From Paraburkholderia lacunae (lineage in GTDB: Bacteria > Pseudomonadota > Gammaproteobacteria > Burkholderiales > Burkholderiaceae): DNA of 50,421 nucleotides. The notes under the pieces are model-generated. The model ran no database searches and had not been told where the DNA came from. It saw only the letters and a program-made list of their open reading frames with translations. This document shows, in pieces, positions 8,882 to 17,588 of the stretch (position 1 is the first letter of the stretch; every line of letters begins with the position of its first letter). The translations under genes were made by a program, and so were the position numbers. The stretch is taken from contig NZ_QHKS01000040.1 of the NCBI RefSeq assembly GCF_003353175.1, positions 1 to 50,421 of the forward strand. Reading direction: 5' to 3'.

Positions 8882-9415
8882 ATGCCGACCGCCCTTTTCA
8901 TTCCGATCGGACCGCTCGATGCGACCCTTTGCGAGCCTTATGGCTGGATGCTCGGCAAGCCCGTCCGTGCCGACAGCGACGCGCCGTCGTACATCAGTCC
9001 CGCATCCGATTTCTGGCGTGAACATCTGTTTGACACCGGCTCGCAGGGAGAAACGGAAATCCTGTGGGTGACCTACCGGAACCGCGACAAAAAGGTAACG
9101 TCTCTCGAGCTGCATCGTCTGACTCAGCAGGCCATCGTGCCACTGACGGCGCCAGTCATCCAGATCGTCGCGACCTCATCGGACGACGGTACCCCGAACT
9201 TGAATTCCTTGCGTGCGTTCGACATTCCGGTCGGTAAGGGCCTGTGCATGCGGCCCAATATATGGCACGCGACCCGGGTTCACGAACGCGAAGCGACGTG
9301 CCTCATGCTCACCCGCCCATCGACGACCTACGACCTCGTGGTTCATCTCAAAACACACGCGCCAGCATGCGAAAGTGTCATGCGAAGTATCGAGATGCAC
9401 CGGCTCGAAAGATAG
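8882..9415 (+). CDS. Ureidoglycolate lyase-like cupin protein
   Basis: The product has 177 residues from ATG 8882. It resembles the AllA (ureidoglycolate lyase) family: opening PIGPLDATLCEPYGWMLGKP, then SLELHRLTQQAIVPLTAPVIQIVA and the DIPVGKGLCMRPNIWHATRV segment of the cupin barrel. AllA splits ureidoglycolate to glyoxylate and urea at the end of allantoin breakdown. It lies 31 bases after the LysR stop, probably on the same transcript. Allantoinase and allantoate hydrolase genes are not in the window, so the protein may act on another ureido acid. Confidence 0.78.
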   Translation: MPTALFIPIGPLDATLCEPYGWMLGKPVRADSDAPSYISPASDFWREHLFDTGSQGETEILWVTYRNRDKKVTSLELHRLTQQAIVPLTAPVIQIVATSSDDGTPNLNSLRAFDIPVGKGLCMRPNIWHATRVHEREATCLMLTRPSTTYDLVVHLKTHAPACESVMRSIEMHRLER

Positions 9416-9852
9416 CAGCCGTCGCGACCACCAAGCGCAGCTTTAGCCAACAGGAGCAGGGTCGAGTTCGAGTTGCGGGAGTGCCGCACTTGTCTTCCGG
9501 CGCGAGGTGGAAACATCGTGCCCCTATGTTGCTATCAACGTGGTGGGTAGTCGCAATTCTATGCATATAGAGCTCCAATCAAGCGCGGGCCCCTCCGCGA
9601 TGCGCCTGTTTCGCGCTGCGCTGCCGTTCACCTTACGATGCTCACCCCACCAGCGCGCACCCGCTGTTCCCTGTACATGCGTCACCTTGATTCCAGATTG
9701 GGAATCGCCGCGCCCTCCTCCTGCCCTCCGGTTTATGAGGCTGGCATTTCGACTCGAATGATCTGGGCTGCACGATTGATCGGACGAACGCGGTTGCGGA
9801 CCCCCTGAAATCCAGTATGCTCACGATGTGCCTAAATCCCCGGTTGTTCGCC
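9416..9852. other. Intergenic region before second LysR gene
   Basis: This 437-base stretch lies between two plus-strand genes. I find no gene, no strong terminator and no recognisable IS fragment. Its right end should carry the promoter of the LysR gene that follows. Confidence 0.4.
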
Positions 9853-10773
9853 ATGAAGCTATCTTTTGACGTGCTGCAAGTCCTCGACGCAATCGATCGC
9901 ACCGGCACCTTTGCGAGTGCGGCGGAAACGCTTCACAAGGTTCCGTCGTCGTTGACCTATCTCGTCCAGAAACTGGAGCTCGACCTTGGCGTGAAACTGT
10001 TCGACCGCAGCGGTCGCCGCGCGACGCTCACGCACGCGGGGCGCGTGGTCGTGGAGGAGGGACGTCGCCTGCTGGAGGCTGCGGACGATCTGGAGCGCAA
10101 AGCGAAAAGAATCCAGCACGGCTGGGAAGCCGACCTTCATATCGCCGTCGACGAGATCATCCCATTCCAGCTGCTATGGGATCACGTCAGCGCCTTTTAC
10201 AAGCTGAATCTGGACACGCGGCTGCATCTTTCGAAAGAGGTGCTCGGGGGATCGTGGGACGCCTTGCTGACTCGGCGCGCCGATCTGATCGTCGGTGCGG
10301 CCGGCGAGCCGCCGCCCATCCCGCATCTGGTTGCGAAACCGATCGGTTCGCTACGCCACGTGTTCGTGGTCGCGCCGGATCACCCTCTGGCTTCGATACC
10401 GGGGCCGCTCACACTGGATATCGTTGCGCGGTATCGCGCGGTCGCGATCGGCGATACGTCCCGCAAGCTTGCGCCGCGCAGCATCGCGCTTGCTGCCAAT
10501 CAGGAAGTGCTGATCGTGCCCACGCTCGAAGCCAAGCTCGACGCGCAGATCAAAGGCTTGGCGGCGGGCACCATACCGGAATGTCTTGCGGCCGGGCCGT
10601 TGAGCCAGGGCGAACTCGTGAAAAAGGAAGTGCGCGGCATGCGCGATGTCACGCACTGCTATCTGGCCTGGCGTGACGACGAGACGGGCAAGGCCCTGCG
10701 CTGGTGGGCCGACCAACTGGACCGGCCGGACCTGATCGACGAGGCCGCGCAGCAGCGGATGATGTACGGATGA
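9853..10773 (+). CDS. LysR-family transcriptional regulator
   Basis: The product has 306 residues from ATG 9853; an in-frame ATG at 9817 would add 12 residues that do not fit the family, and neither start has a clear ribosome-binding site. The winged helix spans about residues 3-60 (VLQVLDAIDRTGTFASAAETL, then TYLVQKLELDLGVKLFDRSG). The effector domain includes RADLIVGAAGEPPP and HVFVVAPDHPLAS, typical of the AllS/YhaJ-like LysR group. It converges on the large regulator at 10818, with no evident target gene beside it, so its regulon is unknown. Confidence 0.88.
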   Translation: MKLSFDVLQVLDAIDRTGTFASAAETLHKVPSSLTYLVQKLELDLGVKLFDRSGRRATLTHAGRVVVEEGRRLLEAADDLERKAKRIQHGWEADLHIAVDEIIPFQLLWDHVSAFYKLNLDTRLHLSKEVLGGSWDALLTRRADLIVGAAGEPPPIPHLVAKPIGSLRHVFVVAPDHPLASIPGPLTLDIVARYRAVAIGDTSRKLAPRSIALAANQEVLIVPTLEAKLDAQIKGLAAGTIPECLAAGPLSQGELVKKEVRGMRDVTHCYLAWRDDETGKALRWWADQLDRPDLIDEAAQQRMMYG

Positions 10774-10817
10774 CCCTTGTCCAGCCGCGTGCCATGAATT
10801 TGCCGGGCGGCGTTTCA

Positions 10818-13763
10818 TCAGGACGAGCCAGCCGCCACATGAGCGTCGGCTTGCTCGCTTGCTCTTGTGGCGATTTGCAGCAGGTGGTTGGCGGCCTTGA
10901 AGTCGTCCCAATCAAGGCCTTGCGTCACCTTTGCGCAGGCGGATTCCACCAGTTGTGCCGCCTCCGCGTTTCGGCCCTGCGCGTGCCACAGCCGGCCGAG
11001 GCTCGTCGCCGCACGCAATTGCAACGAGCGGCAGCCCTGCTCCAACGATTCGTCTAGCGCCGCGATCAGGCTCGCCTCCGCATCCCTGGCGACGTCGACG
11101 GATGGCGAGTCGCCTGCAGCGCTCATCAAAAGTAGATCGCCATGAATGCGCCGAAGTTCGGCGGCATACCAGCGGTCGCCGGTTTCATCACATTGCGCGA
11201 GTGCGCGCTCGACCGCAGCGATGCCTTCTTCCCGCCGTCCCGCGCGGCCGAGCGCGAGACTGTACTGGCCGGCAAACATGGCGCGCGGCGCCCCAAACGC
11301 AAGCGATTCGAGATCATCCAGTGCCGCCCGGAAAGCATGCAAACGGTCCGGCACGGCTTCATCCAGCGAGCGCAAGTATTCATTGAAACAGCGGCAACAC
11401 GCTTGCGACACACTCAGCCCGGCGCGCGCCGACACCTCATGCAGCACGGCGATAGCCTGGGCCGCCCGATCCCGCTTGCCTGACAGCAGTGCCAACGGAA
11501 CCATTGCTTCGCCCAGAACGTAGCACGTGACGCACACCTGTTCCTGATTGCAGGCATCGACCACGCACTCCTCGGCAACCCTGAGCGCCTGGTCGCGGTA
11601 GCCCTGTAGCCACAACACACGCGCAAGCGTGGCGCGGCCAACTAAACGCTGATCGACGGACTGCCCAAGCGGCAGGCGATGCTGCAGGCCGTCACTGTGC
11701 TGCAGCAGTTGTTCGAGCGACAAACGCGCCTGCTTTTGATCGCCCGCGTAGTGCGAAGCGATGCCGAGCAAACGGTATCCGAGGACTATGCTGCCGGCAT
11801 CGCCCGTCTCCGCTGCAAGCGATGCGAAGCGCTTGGCGAATGCCAATGCGTTGCGCACCGCGCCGGACGACTGACTTGCATTCCACAGGCCCCACAGCGC
11901 GCGCGCCTCGAACGCGTGATCGCCAAGCGCGATCGCCGACGCGAGTGTCTCGGCCCAGATGCCGCGCGTTTCCGTGTTCGGCCCCTTGACATAGACCTTC
12001 GCCGCGCCGAGCGCTGCAAGAAGCTGCATGCGCACGCGCAAATGCCTGGTCGAGAGCGAATCTTCATGTGCCGCGGCCACGGTGTCGAGCGCTCGACGTG
12101 CCCAGCAACAGCATTCGTCGACCAGCGACAATTCATAAAGTAGGAACACGACCTTCACGGCGAGCGTCTCGCCCAATGTCTCGTCGCCCTTCGTCGACAA
12201 GGCCCAGGCCAGCGCCGCGCGCAGGTCATCGAGCAGGTCCCGCATCCGGTGGTGCCATTGATCGCGGAACGCTCCCGTAGCATACCCGCCGCCCGACGCA
12301 TCGCGGTCGAGCAGGCCGGCGAAATAGCGCGCGTGATTGAGCGCGACGAGACGCCGTTCACCATTGTCGTCCAGCTTCTGCATCGCGTAAGCGTGGGTGG
12401 TCTCCAGCAGTCGATAGCTCGCTTTGCCGCGCTCCACATGCGCCACCACCAGCGACTTTTCGACCAGCCCCGATATCGCCGAGATCACATCGAGCTCGTG
12501 CAGCTCGCCGTCGCCTGCAACGGCGATAGCCGCTTCCATCGTAAAGCTGTTCACGAAGATGCCGAGCCTACGCAGCGTCGCGCGCTCAGCGTCATCGAGC
12601 AGCGCATGGCTCCAGTCGAGCGTCGCTTTCAGCGTTTGATGTCGCGGCAACGCCGTGCAATTGCCGCCATTCAGCATATTGAAGCGATCGTCGAGATGCT
12701 CTGCAAGCGTCTCGATGCCGAGTATCGCCGCACGCGCCGCCGCCAGTTCGATGGCCAATGGGATGCCGTCGAGCCGGCGGCAGACCGTGCCCGTCAGATG
12801 GATGCTTCGTGTATCGAACGAAAAGCGCGCGTCGATCGCACGTGCCCGTGACAGGAACAGCTTCACGGCACTGGATTGCAGGACGGCTTGACTCTGATCA
12901 TCCGGCGCGGGCACGTCCAGCGAGGCGACCCAGTACAGCCGCTCGTTCGCTACCCTCAACGGCTCTCGGCTCGTCGCGAGCAAGCGAATCGACGCACTTA
13001 CGTTCAACAGCATCTCGGCAAGCTCAGCGGCAGGACCAAGAACGTGCTCGCAGTTGTCGAGCACGAACAGCACGCGCCGTTCACCGAGCTCCTTGCAGAC
13101 GCGCGCGAGCGAGAGCGGGCCGGTTGCCGGATTCACACCCATGCTGGTCGCGAACATTGCAAGGACACTACGCGGGTCGGACGCGGACGCGAGCGGCACC
13201 AGACAGACGCCGTCGGGAAAGTACCCCAGCAGGCTGCGCGCGACCTCGATCGCCAGACGCGTCTTGCCGATGCCACCAGCACCGACAAGCGTCACATGGC
13301 GGGCGGACTCCAGCGCAAGGGCGACATCCTTGATTGCCTTGTCGCGTCCGATCAACGCGGACGAACTGGAAGGCAGGTTGTTTGGAACGATCGGCTCGCG
13401 AACCACGTCATCGACATCATCGATGTCGTGGGCACCGGCGCCTCGATCGGCCCCGGCGCCATGAACCGTCGTTGGCTCTGGCACCATGAGCCGATAGCCT
13501 CGCCCCGACACCGTCTGGATCAGTCCGCGACTCTCGCCGAGCACCTTGCGCAGAGCGGACATATGAACCTGAAGATTGTTCTCTTCGACGATCGTATCCG
13601 GCCAGACCCGCCTGAGTATCTCGCTCTTCGATACCAATGCGCCGTTTGCGGCGATCAGAACTGCGAGCATGTCGAACGCACGGCTACCCAGCCGCACAGG
13701 TTGTCCGTCGACAAACATTTCTCTGCGAGGGAGGTCCACCTGAAGTGGGCCAATGTGAATCAT
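10818..13763 (-). CDS. Large winged-helix / NB-ARC-type ATPase / helical-repeat regulator
   Basis: The product has 981 residues. Residues 1-95 are an OmpR/CadC-type winged helix (RAFDMLAVLIAANGALVSKS, NNLQVHMSALRKVLG, SGRGYRL). A STAND-type ATPase follows, with P-loop GAGGIGKT at 161-168, Walker B VLFVLDN at 231-237, and LLATSREPLR at 261-270. The remaining 550 or so residues are alpha-helical with TPR-like repeats, normally the signal-sensing arm. No phosphoreceiver is present. Such proteins act as ligand- or partner-gated transcription activators. It reads away from the porin side, 384 bases from the porin stop. A shorter relative without the repeat arm lies at 32275-33759. Confidence 0.85.
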   Translation of the reverse strand: MIHIGPLQVDLPRREMFVDGQPVRLGSRAFDMLAVLIAANGALVSKSEILRRVWPDTIVEENNLQVHMSALRKVLGESRGLIQTVSGRGYRLMVPEPTTVHGAGADRGAGAHDIDDVDDVVREPIVPNNLPSSSSALIGRDKAIKDVALALESARHVTLVGAGGIGKTRLAIEVARSLLGYFPDGVCLVPLASASDPRSVLAMFATSMGVNPATGPLSLARVCKELGERRVLFVLDNCEHVLGPAAELAEMLLNVSASIRLLATSREPLRVANERLYWVASLDVPAPDDQSQAVLQSSAVKLFLSRARAIDARFSFDTRSIHLTGTVCRRLDGIPLAIELAAARAAILGIETLAEHLDDRFNMLNGGNCTALPRHQTLKATLDWSHALLDDAERATLRRLGIFVNSFTMEAAIAVAGDGELHELDVISAISGLVEKSLVVAHVERGKASYRLLETTHAYAMQKLDDNGERRLVALNHARYFAGLLDRDASGGGYATGAFRDQWHHRMRDLLDDLRAALAWALSTKGDETLGETLAVKVVFLLYELSLVDECCCWARRALDTVAAAHEDSLSTRHLRVRMQLLAALGAAKVYVKGPNTETRGIWAETLASAIALGDHAFEARALWGLWNASQSSGAVRNALAFAKRFASLAAETGDAGSIVLGYRLLGIASHYAGDQKQARLSLEQLLQHSDGLQHRLPLGQSVDQRLVGRATLARVLWLQGYRDQALRVAEECVVDACNQEQVCVTCYVLGEAMVPLALLSGKRDRAAQAIAVLHEVSARAGLSVSQACCRCFNEYLRSLDEAVPDRLHAFRAALDDLESLAFGAPRAMFAGQYSLALGRAGRREEGIAAVERALAQCDETGDRWYAAELRRIHGDLLLMSAAGDSPSVDVARDAEASLIAALDESLEQGCRSLQLRAATSLGRLWHAQGRNAEAAQLVESACAKVTQGLDWDDFKAANHLLQIATRASEQADAHVAAGSS

Positions 13764-13979
13764 TGCTTGTGTATCCAGGACGCGGCGGGTAGAAGGGAAC
13801 TGAGGACTGACCGCTCAGCGTTGCGTTCCGAAGTCTAGAACAGCCGCCGATTTGCATGCGCGGAAAATATCGAACATATGATTCGAAAATTTTGTAGTAA
13901 GCACCCGGCTCTCATGACCCGGTTTTGTCGCGATAATGGCGGCAGGGCGAAGGAATCCCGACAATATGATGGCGATTGC

Positions 13980-14095
13980 CTATGCTGCCGGCGAGTAGAA
14001 CCGCTCAGATGCGGTCAGTCCGATGTCGCCGTCATTCATCGGCCCCCTGGCGATCATGTGCATGACCTCGATGCCGCCAAGCAGCCGAACTCATG
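13980..14095 (-). pseudogene. C-terminal remnant of an IS6-family transposase
   Basis: Read on the minus strand, about 14090-14050 gives VRLLGGIEVMHMIARG. After a one-base frame change, 14046-13980 gives PMNDGDIGLTASERFYSPAA and a TAG stop. This fits the conserved C-terminus of IS6-family transposases (GIEVMHMI-x-KGQ ... FY-x-LA). Upstream codons are interrupted, and the catalytic DDE region is absent. It lies in the 384-base interval between the porin stop and the start of the large regulator, where no other gene is visible. Confidence 0.55.
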
Positions 14096-14126
14096 GCGTA
14101 GAGTGACGCTCAATAAACGTTGATCG

Positions 14127-14140
14127 CCGAAGGCTCGGCC
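14127..14140 (-). terminator. Short hairpin after the porin gene
   Basis: GCCGA and TCGGC at the edges of this 14-base segment form a 5-bp stem about 8 bases past the porin stop. There is no clear T-run, so termination here is only possible. Confidence 0.25.
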
Positions 14141-14147
14141 TCAATGG

Positions 14148-15344
14148 TCAGAAGTTATGGATCAGGCCGATGCCCGCCCCGAACTGGCTACGCGATGACG
14201 ACGGCGAGTTGTTGAAACCGTTGCCGATCGACGCCGTTGCGTCGATGATCTCCCCGCCATTGAGCGTCATGCCGTTTGCGTGCTGGTAAGCCTCGACTGC
14301 GTAGAGACCCGTGCGCTTCGACAGGTTGTAGAACTGTGACAGCGTGAACTGGTGGTACTGCGCTGCGCTCGAGATGCCGTTTGACCGGGTTGCGCGTGTG
14401 TAGCTGTAGCCACCCGCGAGCGCCCACGGGGCTGTAGGCTTCCATCGAAGCACGGCGCCTGCCGTGTTGAATGTCGCCTGGTTGCGGAATGTCGAGCCGA
14501 CACCCGGGATGTACTGCACGTTCGAGTACGATGCTGTTATGTCCCACTCCGACGTGAGGTAGCCCGCCGTCACAGCCACGCGCTGCTGCGCTTGCGCCGT
14601 CTTATACCCATTGTTGATTGCCGACACGGCCGTCTGAGCGCCACCGTTCGACAGCGTGGATTCCGCACCCCAGGCACCGCCGCCCGGCGTCGAGTTATTC
14701 ACACGCTGAAAGCCGGCGGCGATGCCATAGGGACCGTGGACATACCGGACGCCCCCGCTCCAAGTCGAGCCGGCGTTCAGGCTGCCCGGCACGCCACCAA
14801 ACGCGTACGAGCCTCCAACCGTGAAGCCGTAAAACTCCGGCGACATGTAGACGAGCGAATTGTTAGCGCGATAATCGACGTCGAGCGCGTCGATGTCGCC
14901 AGGGTGTGCGCCGAAGTAGCCGGTCAGCCAGTTGTTCGGAGTGTACGGCGACAGCAGCGTGTAGTACGCCGTATACTGGCGGCCTGCCGTCAGCACGCCG
15001 TAGTGCGGGTCGGACAGTCCCACCCACGATTGACGCGTGAACATGCCACCGCTGAATTGCGAAGTACCGTTATTGGTGTTCACGCCCGCTTCGAGTTGAA
15101 AGACGGCCTTCAAGCCACCGCCCAGGTCCTCAGCACCCTTCAAACCGAACCGGCTTCCTAGCCAGACGCCCGTCGACATCTTCACCGCCGAGTGACCGCC
15201 GGTCGTCGAGCCGAGCGACGTGCTGCTGCTTTGATAGGTGATGCCGTTATCGACGAGCCCGTAGAGGATCACGCTGCTTTGAGCGCAAACAGTGCCGGAC
15301 GCAAGACCTGCGGCCGTCATGGCGATCGCGACGCATTTCTTCAT
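14148..15344 (-). CDS. Burkholderiales-type general porin
   Basis: The product has 398 residues, start ATG 15344 with GGAGA upstream. Signal peptide with cleavage after Ala21. The mature protein starts QSSVILYGLVDNGITYQSS and ends GIGLIHNF, with terminal Phe, both hallmarks of the 16-stranded trimeric porins of Burkholderiales. Internal features such as KGAEDLGGGLKAVFQLE and LSDPHYGVLTAGRQY also fit. It forms a diffusion channel in the outer membrane for small hydrophilic solutes. It lies 88 bases downstream of DUF1275 on the same strand and may be co-transcribed with it. Confidence 0.93.
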   Translation of the reverse strand: MKKCVAIAMTAAGLASGTVCAQSSVILYGLVDNGITYQSSSTSLGSTTGGHSAVKMSTGVWLGSRFGLKGAEDLGGGLKAVFQLEAGVNTNNGTSQFSGGMFTRQSWVGLSDPHYGVLTAGRQYTAYYTLLSPYTPNNWLTGYFGAHPGDIDALDVDYRANNSLVYMSPEFYGFTVGGSYAFGGVPGSLNAGSTWSGGVRYVHGPYGIAAGFQRVNNSTPGGGAWGAESTLSNGGAQTAVSAINNGYKTAQAQQRVAVTAGYLTSEWDITASYSNVQYIPGVGSTFRNQATFNTAGAVLRWKPTAPWALAGGYSYTRATRSNGISSAAQYHQFTLSQFYNLSKRTGLYAVEAYQHANGMTLNGGEIIDATASIGNGFNNSPSSSRSQFGAGIGLIHNF

Positions 15345-15432
15345 CGATTTTCTCCGTCTTCAAATTCTTTCTTGACGCGGCCGCACACCCAGGACGTGAG
15401 ACCAAAGTCCTCATCGTGGTACCGCTTGCACA

Positions 15433-16101
15433 CTAGGCTTGCTCGTTTCCGGCAAGGAAGAGCCCGACGGCGATGAGCACCGGTGGCACGGCAAAACTCC
15501 AGTTGCCAGCAAGGTAGTACATGCCCGCCGCTGCACCGCATCCCACCGCGAAGCTCGCGACACTCGCTGCCATCCGCGCCAGCGGTGACGGTCCGCCGGC
15601 CGCCGCAGGCTGAACCCTCCGGAAGCGGTCGGCCAGCTGCAGCATGATCTGGGTGACAGTACCCGTCATGAGCGTCGACGGCGGCGCATCTGGGAGATGG
15701 AGCCGGTGCAGCGCGTTCTGGATCGACATTGCAGCGACGAGCGTAAGGCCAGTTACGACTGCCGTCCAGTCGTCTCCGTCGGCGAGCGGGTCAAGACGGA
15801 CTGCAAGCGCCGCGCCGAGAACGAGCAACAGAACCTGAACGCCGAGCATTACGCGCAGCACCGGCGCGCCGACCTGCTGCAGCCGATAGCTCATGGCGCC
15901 CGCCAGCATTACCATCAAGCAAAACACCGGCAACGCGAGCAGTTTCGCAACAGCGCCCGTTGTGCCGAAAACGAACGTCGCCCCCAACGTGACGAAGTTT
16001 CCGGTGACGTGCGCCGTAAACAAGCCATGCAGCGCGAGAAAGCCTGCCGTATCGACATAGCCTCCGTTGAAGCTCAGCAACGCCGGTAAATTCCGCCTCA
16101 T
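15433..16101 (-). CDS. DUF1275 (YoaK-type) membrane protein, copy 1
   Basis: The product has 222 residues from ATG 16101, preceded by GAAGGA at suitable distance, which decides this start although the frame stays open for another 400 bases upstream. The family signature GGYVDTAGFLALHGLFTAHVTGNFV is at the N-terminus, and STLMTGTVTQIMLQLAD in the middle. Several hydrophobic segments predict an inner-membrane protein with about six spans. The biochemical role of DUF1275 is unknown. The upstream frame holds the C-terminal half of a broken DoxX gene, so this frame formally fuses DoxX residues to DUF1275. A second copy is at 24367-25062. Confidence 0.87.
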   Translation of the reverse strand: MRRNLPALLSFNGGYVDTAGFLALHGLFTAHVTGNFVTLGATFVFGTTGAVAKLLALPVFCLMVMLAGAMSYRLQQVGAPVLRVMLGVQVLLLVLGAALAVRLDPLADGDDWTAVVTGLTLVAAMSIQNALHRLHLPDAPPSTLMTGTVTQIMLQLADRFRRVQPAAAGGPSPLARMAASVASFAVGCGAAAGMYYLAGNWSFAVPPVLIAVGLFLAGNEQA

Positions 16102-16547
16102 CAAGCGATCCTTCGTAGTATGCGTTCGTTTTGAATTCGCCGGGTGCCAGGCGACCCGCACGAATCCGCCGACGAGCCCGAGATGTTCGAAGAACGCATT
16201 GGCAACCGGCACACGGTTAGGCGGCGCCATTTCCCAGAACCGATTGACGAGGAACGTCGCCTCAACGTGAACGCGACCAGCGCCAGCGCACCGAGCCAGC
16301 GAAAACGGCCCGTGAGGATCGCGAGCGGCGCAACCAGCTCCAGCACGATCGTTGCGACGGCCAGCGGTGCGGCAGGCGTGAGTCCTGCATGAGCCATCTC
16401 CGCCACCGCACCGCTGAAATCCATGGCCTTCGTAAGACCGCCCTGCAGATATGCCGAGCAAAGCCCGAGCAATCCGATCCATCTCAACGCGGGCACGCTC
16501 ATCACCGAGCGCACCCATTCGATTACCGCCGGGCCCGACCGCCGCAT
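16102..16547 (-). pseudogene. DoxX-family gene broken by a frameshift
   Basis: From ATG 16547 the frame encodes MRRSGPAVIEWVRSVMSVPA and a normal DoxX-like N-terminus up to FRWLGALALVAFTL. It then becomes nonsense and closes at the DUF1275 start. The missing C-terminal half (EATFLVNRFWEMAPPNRVPV, FFEHLGLVGGFVRVAW) is present in the neighbouring frame. Comparison with the intact DoxX gene at 26003-26464 places a one-base loss near 16258-16270. DoxX proteins are small four-helix membrane proteins linked to redox partners. A sequencing error remains possible. If restored, the DoxX frame would run without a stop into DUF1275. Confidence 0.75.
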
Positions 16548-16914
16548 GAACGAAAGTTAGTTCATTTGGAACGGTCCTGCCAGTAATTTGGATTGTCCAA
16601 AAACGCGATTTTTGCCTGCAGGATGCGATACGAATTCACGCGGCAGCTTGATGCCGGCATGCGTCGACAGCAGAACGGCCGATCAGTCTGGCCTGCTCGC
16701 GACGCGCGCGGTGGGCACCCGCCAACTGTGTGCAGAAAGTCGATTGACTATCGAATTCAACTGCGTCGTGAGTCGGGGAGCTGCACTTTGCTTGCGACGG
16801 AACCACACGACCCGCTGTCGCGATTGATCTTTGTTGCTGCAATGCGTCAGATCAAGTACTGGTATGAGGATAGTCAGCCACCGCACCCGCTGCAACGGCA
16901 GGATGCCTGAAGAT
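16548..16914. other. Intergenic region upstream of the DoxX/DUF1275/porin genes
   Basis: These 367 bases hold no recognisable gene on either strand. The left end should contain the promoter of the minus-strand doxX-DUF1275-porin unit. The right end borders the stop of the DUF3331 gene. I see no strong terminator or repeat. Confidence 0.4.
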
Positions 16915-17427
16915 CTAGCGCGAGTCGCCCTTCAGGGCACTGGAGGGCGGCCCTTTGATCACGGAAGCCAGAATCATCGCGTCGGCGTTGGCCGGGGTCG
17001 TACCGCGTCCCCTCGGTTTGTAGATGAGATCATTACGGCGGATCATCGCGCCGCTCAATGCGCAGCGCCCCGTCACCCGGGCGCGGCAACTGATCCACAC
17101 CTGGTCCGCGTAACGGCCGCGTGTGGCGTCCTGCCAATGCACCGCGACCGCCGTGTCTGACAGTCGCTCGATGACTTCAACCTGCACGCGCGGTGACGTC
17201 GCATACGCATCGATGCCATTCGATGGCCGGGCGAGCTGCGGTCCGCGTCTATCTTCATCGCAATGGCCGGCCAGCAGCGCTCTGATCACATGATCCCACA
17301 CAGGCATGCGGCCGCCGTCGATCCTCGAATCGGCCCGGTCGCAAGGCGCGCAAAGTGCGCCTTGCCGGACTTGCCCCTCGCCCCGAACCATTTCGGTGCA
17401 TTGATTCGTGTGGATGTCGACATGCAT
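16915..17427 (-). CDS. DUF3331 protein, copy 1
   Basis: The product has 170 residues from ATG 17427. An internal ATG at 17307 (MPVWDHVIRALLAGH) fits the length of the second copy better. The extra N-terminal 40 residues contain three Cys (10, 26, 29) and may or may not be translated. The C-terminal domain has the DUF3331 pattern: RYADQVWISCRARVTGRCAL, SGAMIRRNDLIYKPRGRG, NADAMILASVI. DUF3331 is a small cytosolic family known mainly from Burkholderia and relatives, with no assigned function. The conserved Cys-x-x-Ser-Gly followed by an R-x-D-x-[IV]-[FY]-x-P strand is shared with the copy at 34272. Confidence 0.8.
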   Translation of the reverse strand: MHVDIHTNQCTEMVRGEGQVRQGALCAPCDRADSRIDGGRMPVWDHVIRALLAGHCDEDRRGPQLARPSNGIDAYATSPRVQVEVIERLSDTAVAVHWQDATRGRYADQVWISCRARVTGRCALSGAMIRRNDLIYKPRGRGTTPANADAMILASVIKGPPSSALKGDSR

Positions 17428-17588
17428 AGTGCTTCTCCCGATCAATCGGCTTTGTACGTGCGGCGCCATCTGACGAATGCCCGTTCAGCCTCAGAAAATC
17501 CATCAGCATTTCGTTGACGCTTTCGGGTTGTTCCTCTTCCTGCAAAATAGGATACCGACGACACGCTCAGCGTCGTTGCTAATTTTTC

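Noticed and set aside
17255..17545. 96-codon minus-strand frame beginning MQEEEQPESVNEMLMDFLRL
   Set aside because: Mostly antiphase to the DUF3331 gene; only the first 25 residues lie outside it, and no family fits.
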